A stretch of DNA of 64,000 nt from Flavobacterium agricola (GCF_025919725.1 NZ_CP081495.1:1054001-1118000), one strand, 5' to 3'. Positions 26,512 to 35,387 are shown, numbered from the stretch's first letter. Made by a program: numbers and translations. The notes: generated by a model not told the origin, from the letters alone.

Positions 26512-27075
26512 ATGAAAAAATCACTTTTACTAACCTTGCTTTTTATAGCAACAACAACTTTTGCACAAAAACAAAATGCTACCATTTTTTGGGACAATCT
26601 TACAAAGCTTTGCGGACAATCTTTTGAAGGAAAAATTGTAAAAGGCGGCAAAGAAGGAGACGGATTTACGGGCGAAAAATTAGTAATGCACGTAATGAGC
26701 TGCGATAAAAATGAAATTCGCGTTCCGTTTCACGTAGGTAACAACCATTCTAGAACTTGGGTTTTAACCAAAGACAGCAAAGGGCTTATTACCTTAAAAC
26801 ACGACCACAGAAAAGAAGATGGATCTGAAGATGAAGTAACACAATATGGCGGAACGGCATCTAATTACGGAAGCGAAACTTTACAATATTTTCCAGCCGA
26901 TATTTTTACACAAAAGCTAATTGGTTATGCTTACAGCAACGTTTGGTGGATTACTTTAACCAAAGATGCTTTTAGTTATAACTTAGAAAAAATTGATACT
27001 GATCGTGTTTTTAGCGTAGTTTTTGATTTAAAAAAGCAAGTAGAAACTCCGGTAAAACCTTGGGGAACAAAATAA
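26512..27075 (+). CDS. Secreted protein, unknown function
   Basis: A 187-residue exported protein. The start is the ATG at 26512 because it gives a clean signal peptide (MKKSLLLTLLFIATTTFAQ); the in-frame extension to 26419 overlaps the upstream gene and hides that signal. The mature protein contains WDNLTKLCGQSFEGKIVKGG, an EGDGFTG loop, HVMSCDKNEIRVPFHVG and VWWITLTKDAFSYNLEKI, which suggest a compact beta-rich domain, possibly with one disulfide. I know of similar uncharacterised Bacteroidota proteins but no function. A strong terminator follows. Confidence 0.78.
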   Translation: MKKSLLLTLLFIATTTFAQKQNATIFWDNLTKLCGQSFEGKIVKGGKEGDGFTGEKLVMHVMSCDKNEIRVPFHVGNNHSRTWVLTKDSKGLITLKHDHRKEDGSEDEVTQYGGTASNYGSETLQYFPADIFTQKLIGYAYSNVWWITLTKDAFSYNLEKIDTDRVFSVVFDLKKQVETPVKPWGTK

Positions 27076-27108
27076 AAAAAAGGAAGTACAAATTGTACTT
27101 CCTTTTTT
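27074..27108. terminator. Bidirectional terminator
   Basis: Stem GGAAGTACAA / TTGTACTTCC with a 1-base nominal loop and long A and T runs on either side, between convergent genes. Confidence 0.9.
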
Positions 27109-27113
27109 TATTT

Positions 27114-27317
27114 TTATACCCTACCTTTTAAGGCGTTAAATACCCAAGCAATGGCAAAAAAACCAATGCCCACAGCTGCAAAACCTAAGCCAGCAACTTC
27201 GTAATATCTAAAAACCCCTAAAGTAATTAACAAAATACCCATTACAATCATAATAAGAGTTGCCCACCCCAAAATTGAATTTTTATTCATCATTTTCTTA
27301 TTATCTTTATTTTTCAT
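27114..27317 (-). CDS. Small two-helix membrane protein
   Basis: A 67-residue protein with a basic N-terminus and two hydrophobic segments (SILGWATLIMIVMGILLITLG and VAGLGFAAVGIGFFAIAWVF). It resembles a small membrane protein family common in Flavobacteriaceae (the CAL67264 family, from memory). The start could be the ATG at 27317 or the internal one giving MNKNSILG at about 27290; the second matches what I recall of the family. It lies 16 bases downstream of holA and is probably cotranscribed with it. Function unknown. Confidence 0.68.
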   Translation of the reverse strand: MKNKDNKKMMNKNSILGWATLIMIVMGILLITLGVFRYYEVAGLGFAAVGIGFFAIAWVFNALKGRV

Positions 27318-27333
27318 AGCCTGAAGTTGCTTG

Positions 27334-28344
27334 TTATTTTTTTACATTTTCAAAAATAGAAATTAATGTTTCTTTCAGCAAATCATTGTGCGAAATATTT
27401 CCGGCATCAACGCCCTTGCTTTTTACATCCAATCGGTGCAAAGCACTAATAATTTTTGCTGTATTTTTCATCGGAAACAACTTAGCAGCTTGTTCTATTT
27501 CACCCACAAAATACGGGCTCATTTTTAAAACCGATGCAGCATTGCTTTTATTTGGTAATGCATGATAAGTTAAAATACGTTTAAAATGCGTATACAACGC
27601 ACTAATGGTTAACAGCACTGGGTTAGCAGACGGATCTTTAGAAAACTGATTGATGATGCGATACGATTTTTGCACATTTAACGTACTAATGGCACTAATT
27701 AGCTCAAAATTATTATAATCTTTACTAAAACCAATATTCTGCTCAATAATATCAACCGTAATTACATCACCTGGTTTTAATAAAATAGCCAGCTTATCAA
27801 ACTCATTAGAAATTCGGGTTAAATCAGTTCCTAAAAATTCAATAAACAAAGCAGCTGCTTTAGGTTCAATAGTTAGTTTTTTGGTTTTTAGCACGCCGGT
27901 CATCCATTTAAGCACCTCGTTTTCATATTTCTTTTTACTATGAAAAATATAATTTTGTTTGGTAAGTGCTTTAGTAACTTTTAATTTTCCGTCTAGCTTA
28001 TCACGTTTGTAACAAAAAACTAAAATGGTAGTTGGTTGCGGATTTTCAACATAAGCGGTTAGTTCGTTTATGTTTCTAGAAAGTTCTTGCGCTTCGCGCA
28101 CAATAATAACTTGCTTTTCTCCCAACATCGGAAAACGCTTGGCAGCGCCAACAACATCCTGAATAGAAACATCTTTTCCGTACAAAACTGTTTGATCAAA
28201 ACCACGGCTTTCTTCGGGTAAAACATTGTTTTCTATAAACTCAGCTATTTTATCTATATAGTAAGGTTCATCTCCCATTAAAAAATAAATCGGCTTTACA
28301 TTTCCTGCTTTTATTTCTTTAATGATATTTGATACGTTATCCAT
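27334..28344 (-). CDS. holA: DNA polymerase III subunit delta
   Basis: Clamp-loader delta subunit that opens the beta sliding clamp. The 336-residue protein begins MDNVSNIIKEIKAGNVKPIYFLMGDEPYYIDKI, typical of the family, followed by RFPMLGEKQVIIVREAQEL, the region bearing the degraded AAA+ core, and a helical C-terminal domain. The first possible start codon is a TTG directly before this ATG; I prefer the ATG at 28344. It is divergent from the HsdR-N gene with only 42 bases between the two starts. Confidence 0.92.
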   Translation of the reverse strand: MDNVSNIIKEIKAGNVKPIYFLMGDEPYYIDKIAEFIENNVLPEESRGFDQTVLYGKDVSIQDVVGAAKRFPMLGEKQVIIVREAQELSRNINELTAYVENPQPTTILVFCYKRDKLDGKLKVTKALTKQNYIFHSKKKYENEVLKWMTGVLKTKKLTIEPKAAALFIEFLGTDLTRISNEFDKLAILLKPGDVITVDIIEQNIGFSKDYNNFELISAISTLNVQKSYRIINQFSKDPSANPVLLTISALYTHFKRILTYHALPNKSNAASVLKMSPYFVGEIEQAAKLFPMKNTAKIISALHRLDVKSKGVDAGNISHNDLLKETLISIFENVKK

Positions 28345-28350
28345 CAATTT

Positions 28351-28382
28351 TTGTATTTTAAAGAAAAATTAATAGATATTTG
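28351..28382 (+). promoter_or_regulatory. Promoter of the HsdR-N-type gene
   Basis: TTG (28351-28353), a 21-base spacer and GATATTTG (28375-28382, one mismatch to TAnnTTTG). The box ends 4 bases before the ATG at 28387, which implies a leaderless or nearly leaderless transcript. Confidence 0.55.
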
Positions 28383-28386
28383 CAAC

Positions 28387-28821
28387 ATGCAAACGCTTAA
28401 TTTTCCTACTTTTAAGTTTCGCTTCAAAAATAGCGAAAATAAAACATCTATTTTCGATGTAGTACGCAAAAAATTTGTGATTCTTACTCCCGAAGAATGG
28501 GTAAGACAGCACGTAGTACATTATCTGATTCAAAATAAAGGTTATCCCTTATCGCATATTAATGTTGAAAAAGTGGTGAAAATTAATACCATGAACAAAC
28601 GTTACGATGTGGTTGTTTTTAATCCGGACGGAAGTATTTTTTTATTGGTAGAATGCAAAGCGCCTCAAGTTACCATAACACAAGAAACTTTTGATCAAAT
28701 TGCGCGATATAATGGGGTGCTTGATGCCAATTATTTAATGGTTACCAACGGCATCAATCATTATTTTTGTAAATTAGATTACGAAAATCAAGGTTATGTT
28801 TTTTTACAAAATTTACCTTAA
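28387..28821 (+). CDS. Protein with type I restriction enzyme R N-terminal (HSDR_N_2) domain
   Basis: A 144-residue stand-alone PD-(D/E)XK-like domain related to the N-terminus of HsdR. The start is the ATG at 28387; an upstream TTG frame start at 28351 coincides with the -33 element and is rejected. The core reads KKFVILTPEEWVRQHVVHYLI, RYDVVVFNPDGSIFLLVECKAP, with Asp in RYDVVV and Glu-Cys-Lys as the nuclease-fold catalytic-like set, then YNGVLDANYLMVTNGINHYF. No HsdM or HsdS lies nearby, so it is not part of a restriction system here. This is a widely conserved Bacteroidota gene, role unknown. The next gene starts 3 bases after its stop. Confidence 0.88.
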   Translation: MQTLNFPTFKFRFKNSENKTSIFDVVRKKFVILTPEEWVRQHVVHYLIQNKGYPLSHINVEKVVKINTMNKRYDVVVFNPDGSIFLLVECKAPQVTITQETFDQIARYNGVLDANYLMVTNGINHYFCKLDYENQGYVFLQNLP

Positions 28822-28824
28822 CAA

Positions 28825-29781
28825 ATGAAAAACAAAATTTTATTATATGCTTTACCTGTTATTCAGGTACTAACCTTAAGCTGTAAAAAAGATTTAAAAA
28901 TGGATACCGAAACACAAACCGATTCGGTTACTTTTGTTGATTCTGATTTAGAGCGTAAAATTCATTTACGCAATGCGAAAAACAAAAAAGCCATTTTTTT
29001 CCCAGATTCGTTAAACAGCGATATTTACATTCAAAACATTTTAAAGCTCGAAAACGAGCTGGATTCGTTATTGCGCAAAAAAAGCAGCTTAGAAGCGAAT
29101 TTACTGTACGAAGATTATTCGCAAGAACTTATTGCCAATTTAACCTCGTTTAACTTTACAAAAAGTGATATTTTAGATAATTATGTAAATTATCCGCCCA
29201 ACGAAATTCCGGAAGAATGGAAAAAACAAATTGAATATTTAAAAACTTTAGGCATAGAATTGGTTTACGAAGGCGAAGGATATTACAGCTTTCAGTTTAA
29301 ACACGATTATTTTTATCAGCTTTTTAAAGGTAAAGTAACCTCAGATTTAGAAACCTTTTTAAACAATTATGCCGAAGATAGCAAAGTTGTTTTTCAGGTT
29401 GATGCTGGCATTGTTGTACCGTGGAAAGAAATTAGAAAGCGCATTTTGCGTTGGGAAAAGTTTATTATAGATAACCCCGAATCGCGTTACAATACCACCG
29501 CCAAAGAAGTTTATGCATTTTATTTAAGCTGCTATTTATTAGGCATGGAAAATACGCGTACCTACGAGGCAAAAACGCGTGAAATATATCCTGAAATTAA
29601 AAACGATTATTTGTTGTTTATAAGCGGAAATCCAAATTCGTTTAGTACCGAATTAACCAAGGAATATTTAGAATATTTTGATTACGCTGCTAAAAATTTA
29701 AACAACGACCAATTTGAACAAGAAATTCAGCAGCATGTTATTGACATTTTGCAAGAAACATTAAACTACAAAACCAATTGA
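28825..29781 (+). CDS. Putative lipoprotein, unknown function
   Basis: A 318-residue protein with a lipoprotein-type signal (MKNKILLYALPVIQVLTLSCKKD, Cys about residue 20 in the lipobox LSC). The mature part is largely helical and acidic, with long Glu/Asn/Tyr-rich stretches and no motif I can name. It starts 3 bases after the HsdR-N gene and its TGA overlaps the TTG start of the glycosyltransferase gene, so the three genes form one translationally linked operon. Confidence 0.78.
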   Translation: MKNKILLYALPVIQVLTLSCKKDLKMDTETQTDSVTFVDSDLERKIHLRNAKNKKAIFFPDSLNSDIYIQNILKLENELDSLLRKKSSLEANLLYEDYSQELIANLTSFNFTKSDILDNYVNYPPNEIPEEWKKQIEYLKTLGIELVYEGEGYYSFQFKHDYFYQLFKGKVTSDLETFLNNYAEDSKVVFQVDAGIVVPWKEIRKRILRWEKFIIDNPESRYNTTAKEVYAFYLSCYLLGMENTRTYEAKTREIYPEIKNDYLLFISGNPNSFSTELTKEYLEYFDYAAKNLNNDQFEQEIQQHVIDILQETLNYKTN

Positions 29782-30764
29782 AACAATTAGCCCTTGTAAT
29801 ATTAAACTGGAATGGTAAAAACTTACTAGAACAATTTTTACCATCGGTCGTAAAATATTCACAACAAGCACAAATATATGTTGCAGATAATGCATCAACA
29901 GATAATTCTGTTGCATTTTTACAACAGCATTATCCTGAAATTATAATAATTCAAAACGATAAAAATTATGGGTATGCAGCAGGTTACAACTTGGCCTTAA
30001 AAAAAGTTGAAGAACCTATTTTATGCTTACTAAATTCGGATATTGAAGTTACAGAAAATTGGTTAACACCTATTTTAAATGTTTTTTCTGAAAAGCAAAA
30101 TGTTGCCATTGTGCAACCACAAATTGCCGATTATAAAAACAAAAAATTATATGAATATGCTGGTGCTGCCGGCGGATTTATAGATAAATACGGATTTGCT
30201 TATTGCCGCGGCCGTATTTTTGAAACGTTAGAAGCTAAAAACACGTACGGCTCTGCTCCTATTTTTTGGGCATCTGGAGCATGTTTTTTTATTAAAAAAG
30301 ATGTTTTTAATTCCTTACAAGGTTTTGACACCGATTTTTTTGCACATCAAGAAGAAATAGATTTATGTTGGCGTGCATATAATGCCAATTATCAAGCCTA
30401 TTATTGTGCCGAATCTACGGTATATCATTTAGGTGGTGCAACCTTACAGCATAGCAATCCTAAAAAAACGTTTTTAAATTTTAGAAACAGCTTGTGCATG
30501 TTGGCCAAAAACCTTCCTAAAAATAAATTATTTGCTATTATCTTTTTGCGCTTGTGTTTAGATGGTTTAGCAGGCGTGCGTTTGTTTTTTAAAGGACAAT
30601 TTGCACATGTTTGGGCCATTATAACTTCTCATTTTGCTTTTTATCGCATGCTAAGTAAAATGTTGAAGAAAAGAAATGGAACACATAAAGAATCGTATTA
30701 TGGTTCAAAATCAATCATTTGGGCGTACTTTATAAAAAATATAACACATTTTAGTAATATTTAG
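29778..30764 (+). CDS. Family 2 glycosyltransferase
   Basis: A 328-residue GT-A enzyme transferring a sugar from a nucleotide sugar to a surface polysaccharide or lipid. The start is a TTG overlapping the upstream stop (TTGA); it is supported by the family N-terminus KQLALVILNWNGKNLLEQFL. The nucleotide-sugar site reads IYVADNASTDNSV and NYGYAAGYNLAL, the DxD-like metal site LLNSDIEVTENW, and later ASGACFFIKKDVFNSLQGFD, FFAHQEEIDLCWRA and VYHLGGATL. A short hydrophobic segment near 235-265 may associate it with the membrane. It resembles rhamnosyltransferase-like proteins; the exact sugar is unknown. Confidence 0.9.
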   Translation: MKQLALVILNWNGKNLLEQFLPSVVKYSQQAQIYVADNASTDNSVAFLQQHYPEIIIIQNDKNYGYAAGYNLALKKVEEPILCLLNSDIEVTENWLTPILNVFSEKQNVAIVQPQIADYKNKKLYEYAGAAGGFIDKYGFAYCRGRIFETLEAKNTYGSAPIFWASGACFFIKKDVFNSLQGFDTDFFAHQEEIDLCWRAYNANYQAYYCAESTVYHLGGATLQHSNPKKTFLNFRNSLCMLAKNLPKNKLFAIIFLRLCLDGLAGVRLFFKGQFAHVWAIITSHFAFYRMLSKMLKKRNGTHKESYYGSKSIIWAYFIKNITHFSNI

Positions 30765-30807
30765 CATAATTTTATAATTTAAAAACATTTTAAGTCAAAT
30801 ATCTTTA

Positions 30808-30815
30808 TAATTTTG
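30808..30815 (+). promoter_or_regulatory. -7 promoter box of the OmpA-family gene
   Basis: TAATTTTG fits TAnnTTTG, 30 bases before the ATG at 30846; the -33 TTG is not evident. Confidence 0.45.
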
Positions 30816-30845
30816 TGGTATTAATAAACGTATAACTCAAACTTT

Positions 30846-31685
30846 ATGAAAAAAGTATTCATTGCTTTATCTGTGGTTGCTTTAACGCTTTCTTCTTGTG
30901 GAGCAAAGAAACAAGTAGCAGAATTAGAAGCTAAAAATCAAGAAATTCAAGACTTATTAAACAGCTGTACTGTGAAATTAAACACAACGTTAGCTGAGAA
31001 ATCTCAATTAAGCGAAGAAGTTTCTAACTTAAGAAGAAACAACATCGATTTAATTAGCAACATGGGTAATTTAACTACCTTAACTAAAAAAGGTGCTGAA
31101 AATCTTGAAAAATCTTTAGAAAGTTTAAAAGAAAAAGATTTAAGAATTACTCGCTTACAAGATGCTTTAACTAAAAAAGACAGTGTTACTTTAGCATTAG
31201 TTTCAGCTTTAAAAAGCGATGTTGGTTTACAAGATCCAGACATTAACATTAATGTTGAAAAAGGAGTTATCATGATTTCTATCGCTGATAACTTATTATT
31301 CAAATCAGGTAGCTACCAAGTTAGCGCTGGTGCGAAAAAAGTATTAGCTAAAGTTGCACAAGTTGTAAAAAGCAAACCAGAATTTGAATGTATGATTGAA
31401 GGACATACTGATAATTTATCTATCAAAAACTCAATCATTCAAGACAACTGGGATTTATCTGTTAAACGTGCTACATCAATTGCTCGCGTTTTACAAGATG
31501 ATTTAGGAGTTGATCCAAAACAATTAATTCCTGCTGGTCGTAGCTTCTACGTTCCTGTAGCTCCGAACGATACAGCTGCTAACCGCGCTAAAAACCGTAG
31601 AACAAAAATCATTATTATGCCAAAAATCGATCAGTTTTATGAAATGATCGAAAGTGAAATGAAAAATCTTTCTGAGGTAAAATAA
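30846..31685 (+). CDS. OmpA-family peptidoglycan-binding lipoprotein
   Basis: A 279-residue outer membrane lipoprotein. The signal MKKVFIALSVVALTLSSCGAKK has lipobox LSSC with Cys 19. A coiled coil (about 22-105, rich in Leu, Glu, Lys) is followed by the C-terminal OmpA domain (about 140-265) with LLFKSGSYQVSAGAKKVLAKVA, MIEGHTDNLSIKNS, NWDLSVKRATSIARVL and the diagnostic NRAKNRRTKIIIMPK. The Asp and Arg that bind diaminopimelate are in place. It anchors the outer membrane to peptidoglycan. Codons are more regular than in its neighbours, suggesting high expression. A strong terminator follows. Confidence 0.93.
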   Translation: MKKVFIALSVVALTLSSCGAKKQVAELEAKNQEIQDLLNSCTVKLNTTLAEKSQLSEEVSNLRRNNIDLISNMGNLTTLTKKGAENLEKSLESLKEKDLRITRLQDALTKKDSVTLALVSALKSDVGLQDPDININVEKGVIMISIADNLLFKSGSYQVSAGAKKVLAKVAQVVKSKPEFECMIEGHTDNLSIKNSIIQDNWDLSVKRATSIARVLQDDLGVDPKQLIPAGRSFYVPVAPNDTAANRAKNRRTKIIIMPKIDQFYEMIESEMKNLSEVK

Positions 31686-31695
31686 TTACTTACAT

Positions 31696-31723
31696 AAAAA
31701 GGCAGCTTTAAAGCTGCCTTTTT
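31696..31723. terminator. Bidirectional terminator
   Basis: A perfect 14-base inverted repeat (core GGCAGCTTT / AAAGCTGCC) with A and T runs, between the OmpA gene and the convergent hypothetical gene. Confidence 0.92.
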
Positions 31724-31727
31724 TATT

Positions 31728-32201
31728 TTAATGAAATTGAATAGAATTGTTTATATTTTCGAGTACTTGAAATGAATCAGAATCAAAACAAGATCCGTGT
31801 TGGCAATAAATAATTTCACATAACATTAATCGATTATTTACAACTTTAGTACTGGTTAAGTTGTACTGAATTTCATTATCTAAATTAAAACTTGTTGTTA
31901 AATAGTTATCCGTTATTTTGTAGGTACTTTGTAAAGATGGTGTGCTAAAATCTGAATTTACCAACTGATGCGCTTTTAACTGTTTTAAAAAACTAGCGTT
32001 TAAAACTTCATTACAATACGGTTTTTCAAAAATGGTAACAGAAAGTTCGGTTAATCCATCTTCTGAAATCGCTCTAAAAATATCGCATCGAAACGGATTT
32101 AAAAATTCTGGAATTTTTAAGCTACATAAATTAGCTATTTGATGTGATTTATATTTTATAGTACCTTCTGCTAAAGAAGGGCTTGGTACAACGTTCAACA
32201 T
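31728..32201 (-). CDS. Hypothetical protein
   Basis: A 157-residue soluble protein without a signal peptide or membrane segment. It has a few Cys (LCSLKIPEF, RCDIFRA, PYCNEV, LCEIIYCQHGSCF) and a mixed beta pattern. I recognise no family and see no catalytic motif. It sits alone between the DUF2461 gene terminator and the shared bidirectional terminator. Its length and clean ATG support a real gene, but the start could also be internal. Confidence 0.6.
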   Translation of the reverse strand: MLNVVPSPSLAEGTIKYKSHQIANLCSLKIPEFLNPFRCDIFRAISEDGLTELSVTIFEKPYCNEVLNASFLKQLKAHQLVNSDFSTPSLQSTYKITDNYLTTSFNLDNEIQYNLTSTKVVNNRLMLCEIIYCQHGSCFDSDSFQVLENINNSIQFH

Positions 32202-32256
32202 ATTTATAGAATTTGCTGTAAAAAAACAGCTTCATTATCGGACAATTAAACGCAAA

Positions 32257-32285
32257 AAACAGGCTTTTTATTGCCTGTTTCTTAT
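32257..32285 (-). terminator. Terminator after the DUF2461 gene
   Basis: Stem AAACAGGC / GCCTGTTT with an 8-base loop and, on the minus strand, a run of T after the stem. Confidence 0.82.
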
Positions 32286-32304
32286 TATATAAATATTGTA
32301 AATA

Positions 32305-32976
32305 TTAAAAAATATTTTCTCCGTTAGAATTGGTGGTTAAAACTGCCGACATGTAATCAAAAAAAGGACGGAAGCCCAAAAAACAGGCAATAACCTTATT
32401 GTAAAAATCAGGAGATAGCACTTCGGCATCTGTAAAATCTTTATAAATAATAAATGATTTCTTTTTCAGTAAATCAATTGCAGGATGATCCTTAGGATAT
32501 CCTTTCGGAGCCGTTTTTAATTCTTCGCTTTCTAATCCGTCGTATAATTTTTTAAATTCAGGCGTGGTAAAAAAGCTTCTAAATTCATCCGGATCTAAAG
32601 CTATTTCTTCGCGAATACGTTTTAAATCATTAGGTTCGGGACCATAAAATCCGCCAGCAACGCGGCAACCTCCTGGTTTAATTCGTAAAAAATAACCACC
32701 GCGCAAATACGGTTTTTGACGCGGAATATGCAAGCCAAAATAATCTTTATACGGGAGCTTGTTTTTAGAAAAACGTGCATCACGATATAACCTGTGAATA
32801 TGAATAGGTTCTAACTGATCGTGCTTTTCCATTTCAGCGTACAAGCTTTTAAAAAAGTTTTTAACCTGATCAAACTCAACGTCTATTTCGGGTTTATGTT
32901 CGGTAAACCATTCGCGGTTGTTGTTTTGCGCAATGGCTTTTAAAATATTAAGATTACCTGGCGTAAGTTGTTCCAT
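32305..32976 (-). CDS. DUF2461 family protein (TIGR02453)
   Basis: A 223-residue protein of the widespread DUF2461 family, function unknown. Recognisable segments are LKAIAQNNNREWFTEHKPEI near the N-terminus, RLYRDARFSKNKLPYKDYFGLHI, then GGYFLRIKPGGCRVAGGFYGPEPNDLKRIREEI, which are the conserved core of the family. No membrane or signal sequence. It is probably monocistronic between the dnaK terminator and its own terminator. Confidence 0.9.
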   Translation of the reverse strand: MEQLTPGNLNILKAIAQNNNREWFTEHKPEIDVEFDQVKNFFKSLYAEMEKHDQLEPIHIHRLYRDARFSKNKLPYKDYFGLHIPRQKPYLRGGYFLRIKPGGCRVAGGFYGPEPNDLKRIREEIALDPDEFRSFFTTPEFKKLYDGLESEELKTAPKGYPKDHPAIDLLKKKSFIIYKDFTDAEVLSPDFYNKVIACFLGFRPFFDYMSAVLTTNSNGENIF

Positions 32977-33001
32977 GATATTTAAATTTTATGCAATAAA
33001 A

Positions 33002-33029
33002 AAACCTCGAACTTTAGGGCTCGAGGTTA
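33002..33029 (-). terminator. Terminator after dnaK
   Basis: Stem AACCTCGA / TCGAGGTT (33003-33010 and 33021-33028) with a T run on the minus strand, about 22 bases after the dnaK stop. Confidence 0.88.
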
Positions 33030-33050
33030 AATTTATGAAATAATATTCAA

Positions 33051-34934
33051 TTATTTTACTTCTTCAAAATCTACATCTTGAGTTGCATCTCCACCACCTT
33101 GGTTTGGTTGTGCTTGTTGTGCCGCTCCTTGATCTTGTGCTTTGTACATTTCTTCTGATGCAGCTTTCCATGCTTCGTTAATTTTATCTAACGCTGGAGT
33201 AATTGTAGCTACGTCACGAGTTTCGTAAGCTTTTTTAAGCTCTTCTAAAGCACCTTGAATTGCAGTTTTGTTTCCTTCTGATAATTTGTCACCAAATTCA
33301 GTTAATTGCTTTTCTGTTTGGAAAATCATTGAATCTGCTTCGTTTAATTTTTCAGCAGTTTCTTTTGCAATTTTATCAGCTTCAGCATTTGCTTCGGCTT
33401 CTTGTTTCATTCTTTCAATTTCTTCAGCAGTTAAACCAGATGAAGCTTCGATACGAATATCGTGAGATTTACCAGTTCCTTTATCAGTAGCTGAAACTTT
33501 AATAATACCGTTTGCATCAATATCAAAAGTTACTTCAATTTGAGGCACACCTCTTTGTGCTGGTGGTAAACCTTCTAAGTGAAAACGACCAATTGTTTTG
33601 TTATCGTTTGCCATTGGGCGCTCACCTTGTAACACGTGAATTTCTACTGATGGTTGGTTATCAACTGCAGTTGAGAAAATTTGAGATTTTTTAGTTGGAA
33701 TAGTTGTATTCGCTTCAATTAATTTAGTGAATACTCCACCCATTGTTTCAATACCTAATGAAAGCGGTGTTACGTCTAATAATAATACGTCTTTTACTTC
33801 ACCAGTTAAAACACCACCTTGAATAGCAGCTCCTACAGCAACAACCTCGTCTGGATTAACTCCTTTAGATGGTTTTTTACCGAAGAATTTTTCTACTTGT
33901 TCTTGGATTACTGGTATACGTGTAGAACCACCAACTAAAATTACTTCATCAATATCAGATGTAGATAAACCAGCATCTTTTAATGATTTTGCAACAGGTT
34001 CCATAGAACGTTTTACTAAATCAGCAGCTAATTGCTCAAATTTAGCACGCGTTAAAGTTTGTACCAAGTGTTTTGGTCCTGTAGCTGTTGCAGTAACGTA
34101 TGGTAAGTTAATTTCTGTTTGAGTTGAAGATGATAATTCAATCTTCGCTTTTTCAGCAGCTTCTTTTAAACGTTGTAATGCCATTGGATCTTGACGTAAA
34201 TCAATTCCTTCTGCCGCTTTAAAATCTTCAGCTAACCAGTCAATAATAACTTGGTCAAAATCATCACCACCTAAGTGTGTATCTCCGTTTGTAGATAAAA
34301 CTTCAAAAACACCGTCACCTAACTCTAAGATAGAAATATCAAAAGTACCTCCACCTAAATCGTAAACAGCAATTTTTTTATCTTGTCCACCTTTATCTAA
34401 TCCGTAAGCTAATGCAGCTGCAGTTGGCTCGTTGATAATACGCATTACTTCTAAACCTGCAATTTGACCTGCTTCTTTAGTTGCTTGACGTTGCGCATCA
34501 TTAAAATATGCAGGTACTGTAATAACTGCTTGAGAAACTGGTTGACCTAAAAAGTCTTCAGCTGTTTTTTTCATTTTTTGTAGAATCATTGCAGATAATT
34601 CTTGTGGCGTATATAAACGTCCGTCAATATCTACACGTGGTGTATCATTATCACCTTTTACTACTTTGTACGCAACATTACCTAATTCACTAGAAACGTC
34701 TGAGAATTTTTCTCCCATAAAACGTTTAATAGATGCAATAGTTTTTGTTGGGTTAGTAACCGCTTGGCGTTTTGCCGGGTCACCTACTTTAATTTCACCA
34801 CCTTCTACAAATGCGATTACAGACGGTGTAGTTCTTTTACCTTCAGCATTAGCAATAACAACTGGTTCATTACCTTCCATTACTGTAACGCATGAGTTTG
34901 TTGTACCTAAGTCAATACCTATAATTTTGCTCAT
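33051..34934 (-). CDS. dnaK: Molecular chaperone DnaK (Hsp70)
   Basis: ATP-driven chaperone that folds nascent and stress-damaged proteins and works with ClpB. The 627-residue length is normal. The N-terminal ATPase has IIGIDLGTTNSCVTVMEG at residue 4, IINEPTAAALAYGLDKG and VYDLGGGTFDISILE, VILVGGSTRIPVIQ; the substrate domain shows LLLDVTPLSLGIETMGGV, and the tail ends with Gln/Gly-rich then DVDFEEVK, the usual bacterial end. No grpE or dnaJ lies next to it in the window. A TTG-N19-TTATTTTG promoter stands about 80 bases upstream. Confidence 0.98.
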   Translation of the reverse strand: MSKIIGIDLGTTNSCVTVMEGNEPVVIANAEGKRTTPSVIAFVEGGEIKVGDPAKRQAVTNPTKTIASIKRFMGEKFSDVSSELGNVAYKVVKGDNDTPRVDIDGRLYTPQELSAMILQKMKKTAEDFLGQPVSQAVITVPAYFNDAQRQATKEAGQIAGLEVMRIINEPTAAALAYGLDKGGQDKKIAVYDLGGGTFDISILELGDGVFEVLSTNGDTHLGGDDFDQVIIDWLAEDFKAAEGIDLRQDPMALQRLKEAAEKAKIELSSSTQTEINLPYVTATATGPKHLVQTLTRAKFEQLAADLVKRSMEPVAKSLKDAGLSTSDIDEVILVGGSTRIPVIQEQVEKFFGKKPSKGVNPDEVVAVGAAIQGGVLTGEVKDVLLLDVTPLSLGIETMGGVFTKLIEANTTIPTKKSQIFSTAVDNQPSVEIHVLQGERPMANDNKTIGRFHLEGLPPAQRGVPQIEVTFDIDANGIIKVSATDKGTGKSHDIRIEASSGLTAEEIERMKQEAEANAEADKIAKETAEKLNEADSMIFQTEKQLTEFGDKLSEGNKTAIQGALEELKKAYETRDVATITPALDKINEAWKAASEEMYKAQDQGAAQQAQPNQGGGDATQDVDFEEVK

Positions 34935-35013
34935 AATATTTTATTATCTATTTTATGTTTTAAACTTCTTTATTCAACCATGTTGGTTGCTTTGAATTAG
35001 TCAATCTTTGTGC

Positions 35014-35043
35014 CAAAATAAAAGTTACTAAATAAAATGTCAA
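35014..35043 (-). promoter_or_regulatory. Promoter of dnaK
   Basis: On the minus strand TTG (35043-35041), a 19-base spacer, TTATTTTG (35021-35014), one mismatch to TAnnTTTG. It gives a leader of roughly 70 nt before the start at 34934. This is the housekeeping pattern and not an evident heat-shock promoter. Confidence 0.55.
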
Positions 35044-35301
35044 ATTGTCATTTTCATTTTGTTTGCGCCGACGTTTCGTCACAAAAAATAAAAAAAATCT
35101 GCCAAAAGCAAACTGATTTTCTGCCAAAATTATAATGAATTCATTTTATCTCTTAAATATCAAAAAGGAATTTAAATAACAATAAAACTCATTTTTTCCA
35201 AATTTAGTACCTAATAACATCTAGATTTACTTAATCAGATTAGGTAAGAATAACGAAACACAAAGTTAATTTCAATAAAAACACAATCAAACCAACAAAA
35301 T

Positions 35302-35342
35302 AAAACACATAACGCAACGTAAATTACGAAACTGTGTTTTTT
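35302..35342 (+). terminator. Orphan terminator-like hairpin
   Basis: Outer stem AAAACACA / TGTGTTTT with an inner dyad CGTAAATTACG, followed by T. No annotated plus-strand gene precedes it, so it may end an unknown short transcript, act as a barrier before the regulator promoter, or be chance. Confidence 0.35.
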
Positions 35343-35387
35343 ATGTAATAATTTAATAATAAAAAATTAATTAAATTTTAATACATC

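Noticed and set aside
28351..28386. In-frame upstream extension of the HsdR-N gene from TTG 28351
   Set aside because: The TTG matches the -33 promoter element and the ATG at 28387 gives the usual N-terminus.
28387..28821. A restriction-modification or defence system around the HsdR-N domain gene
   Set aside because: No methylase, specificity or motor subunit is nearby, and the gene sits in a housekeeping context with holA.
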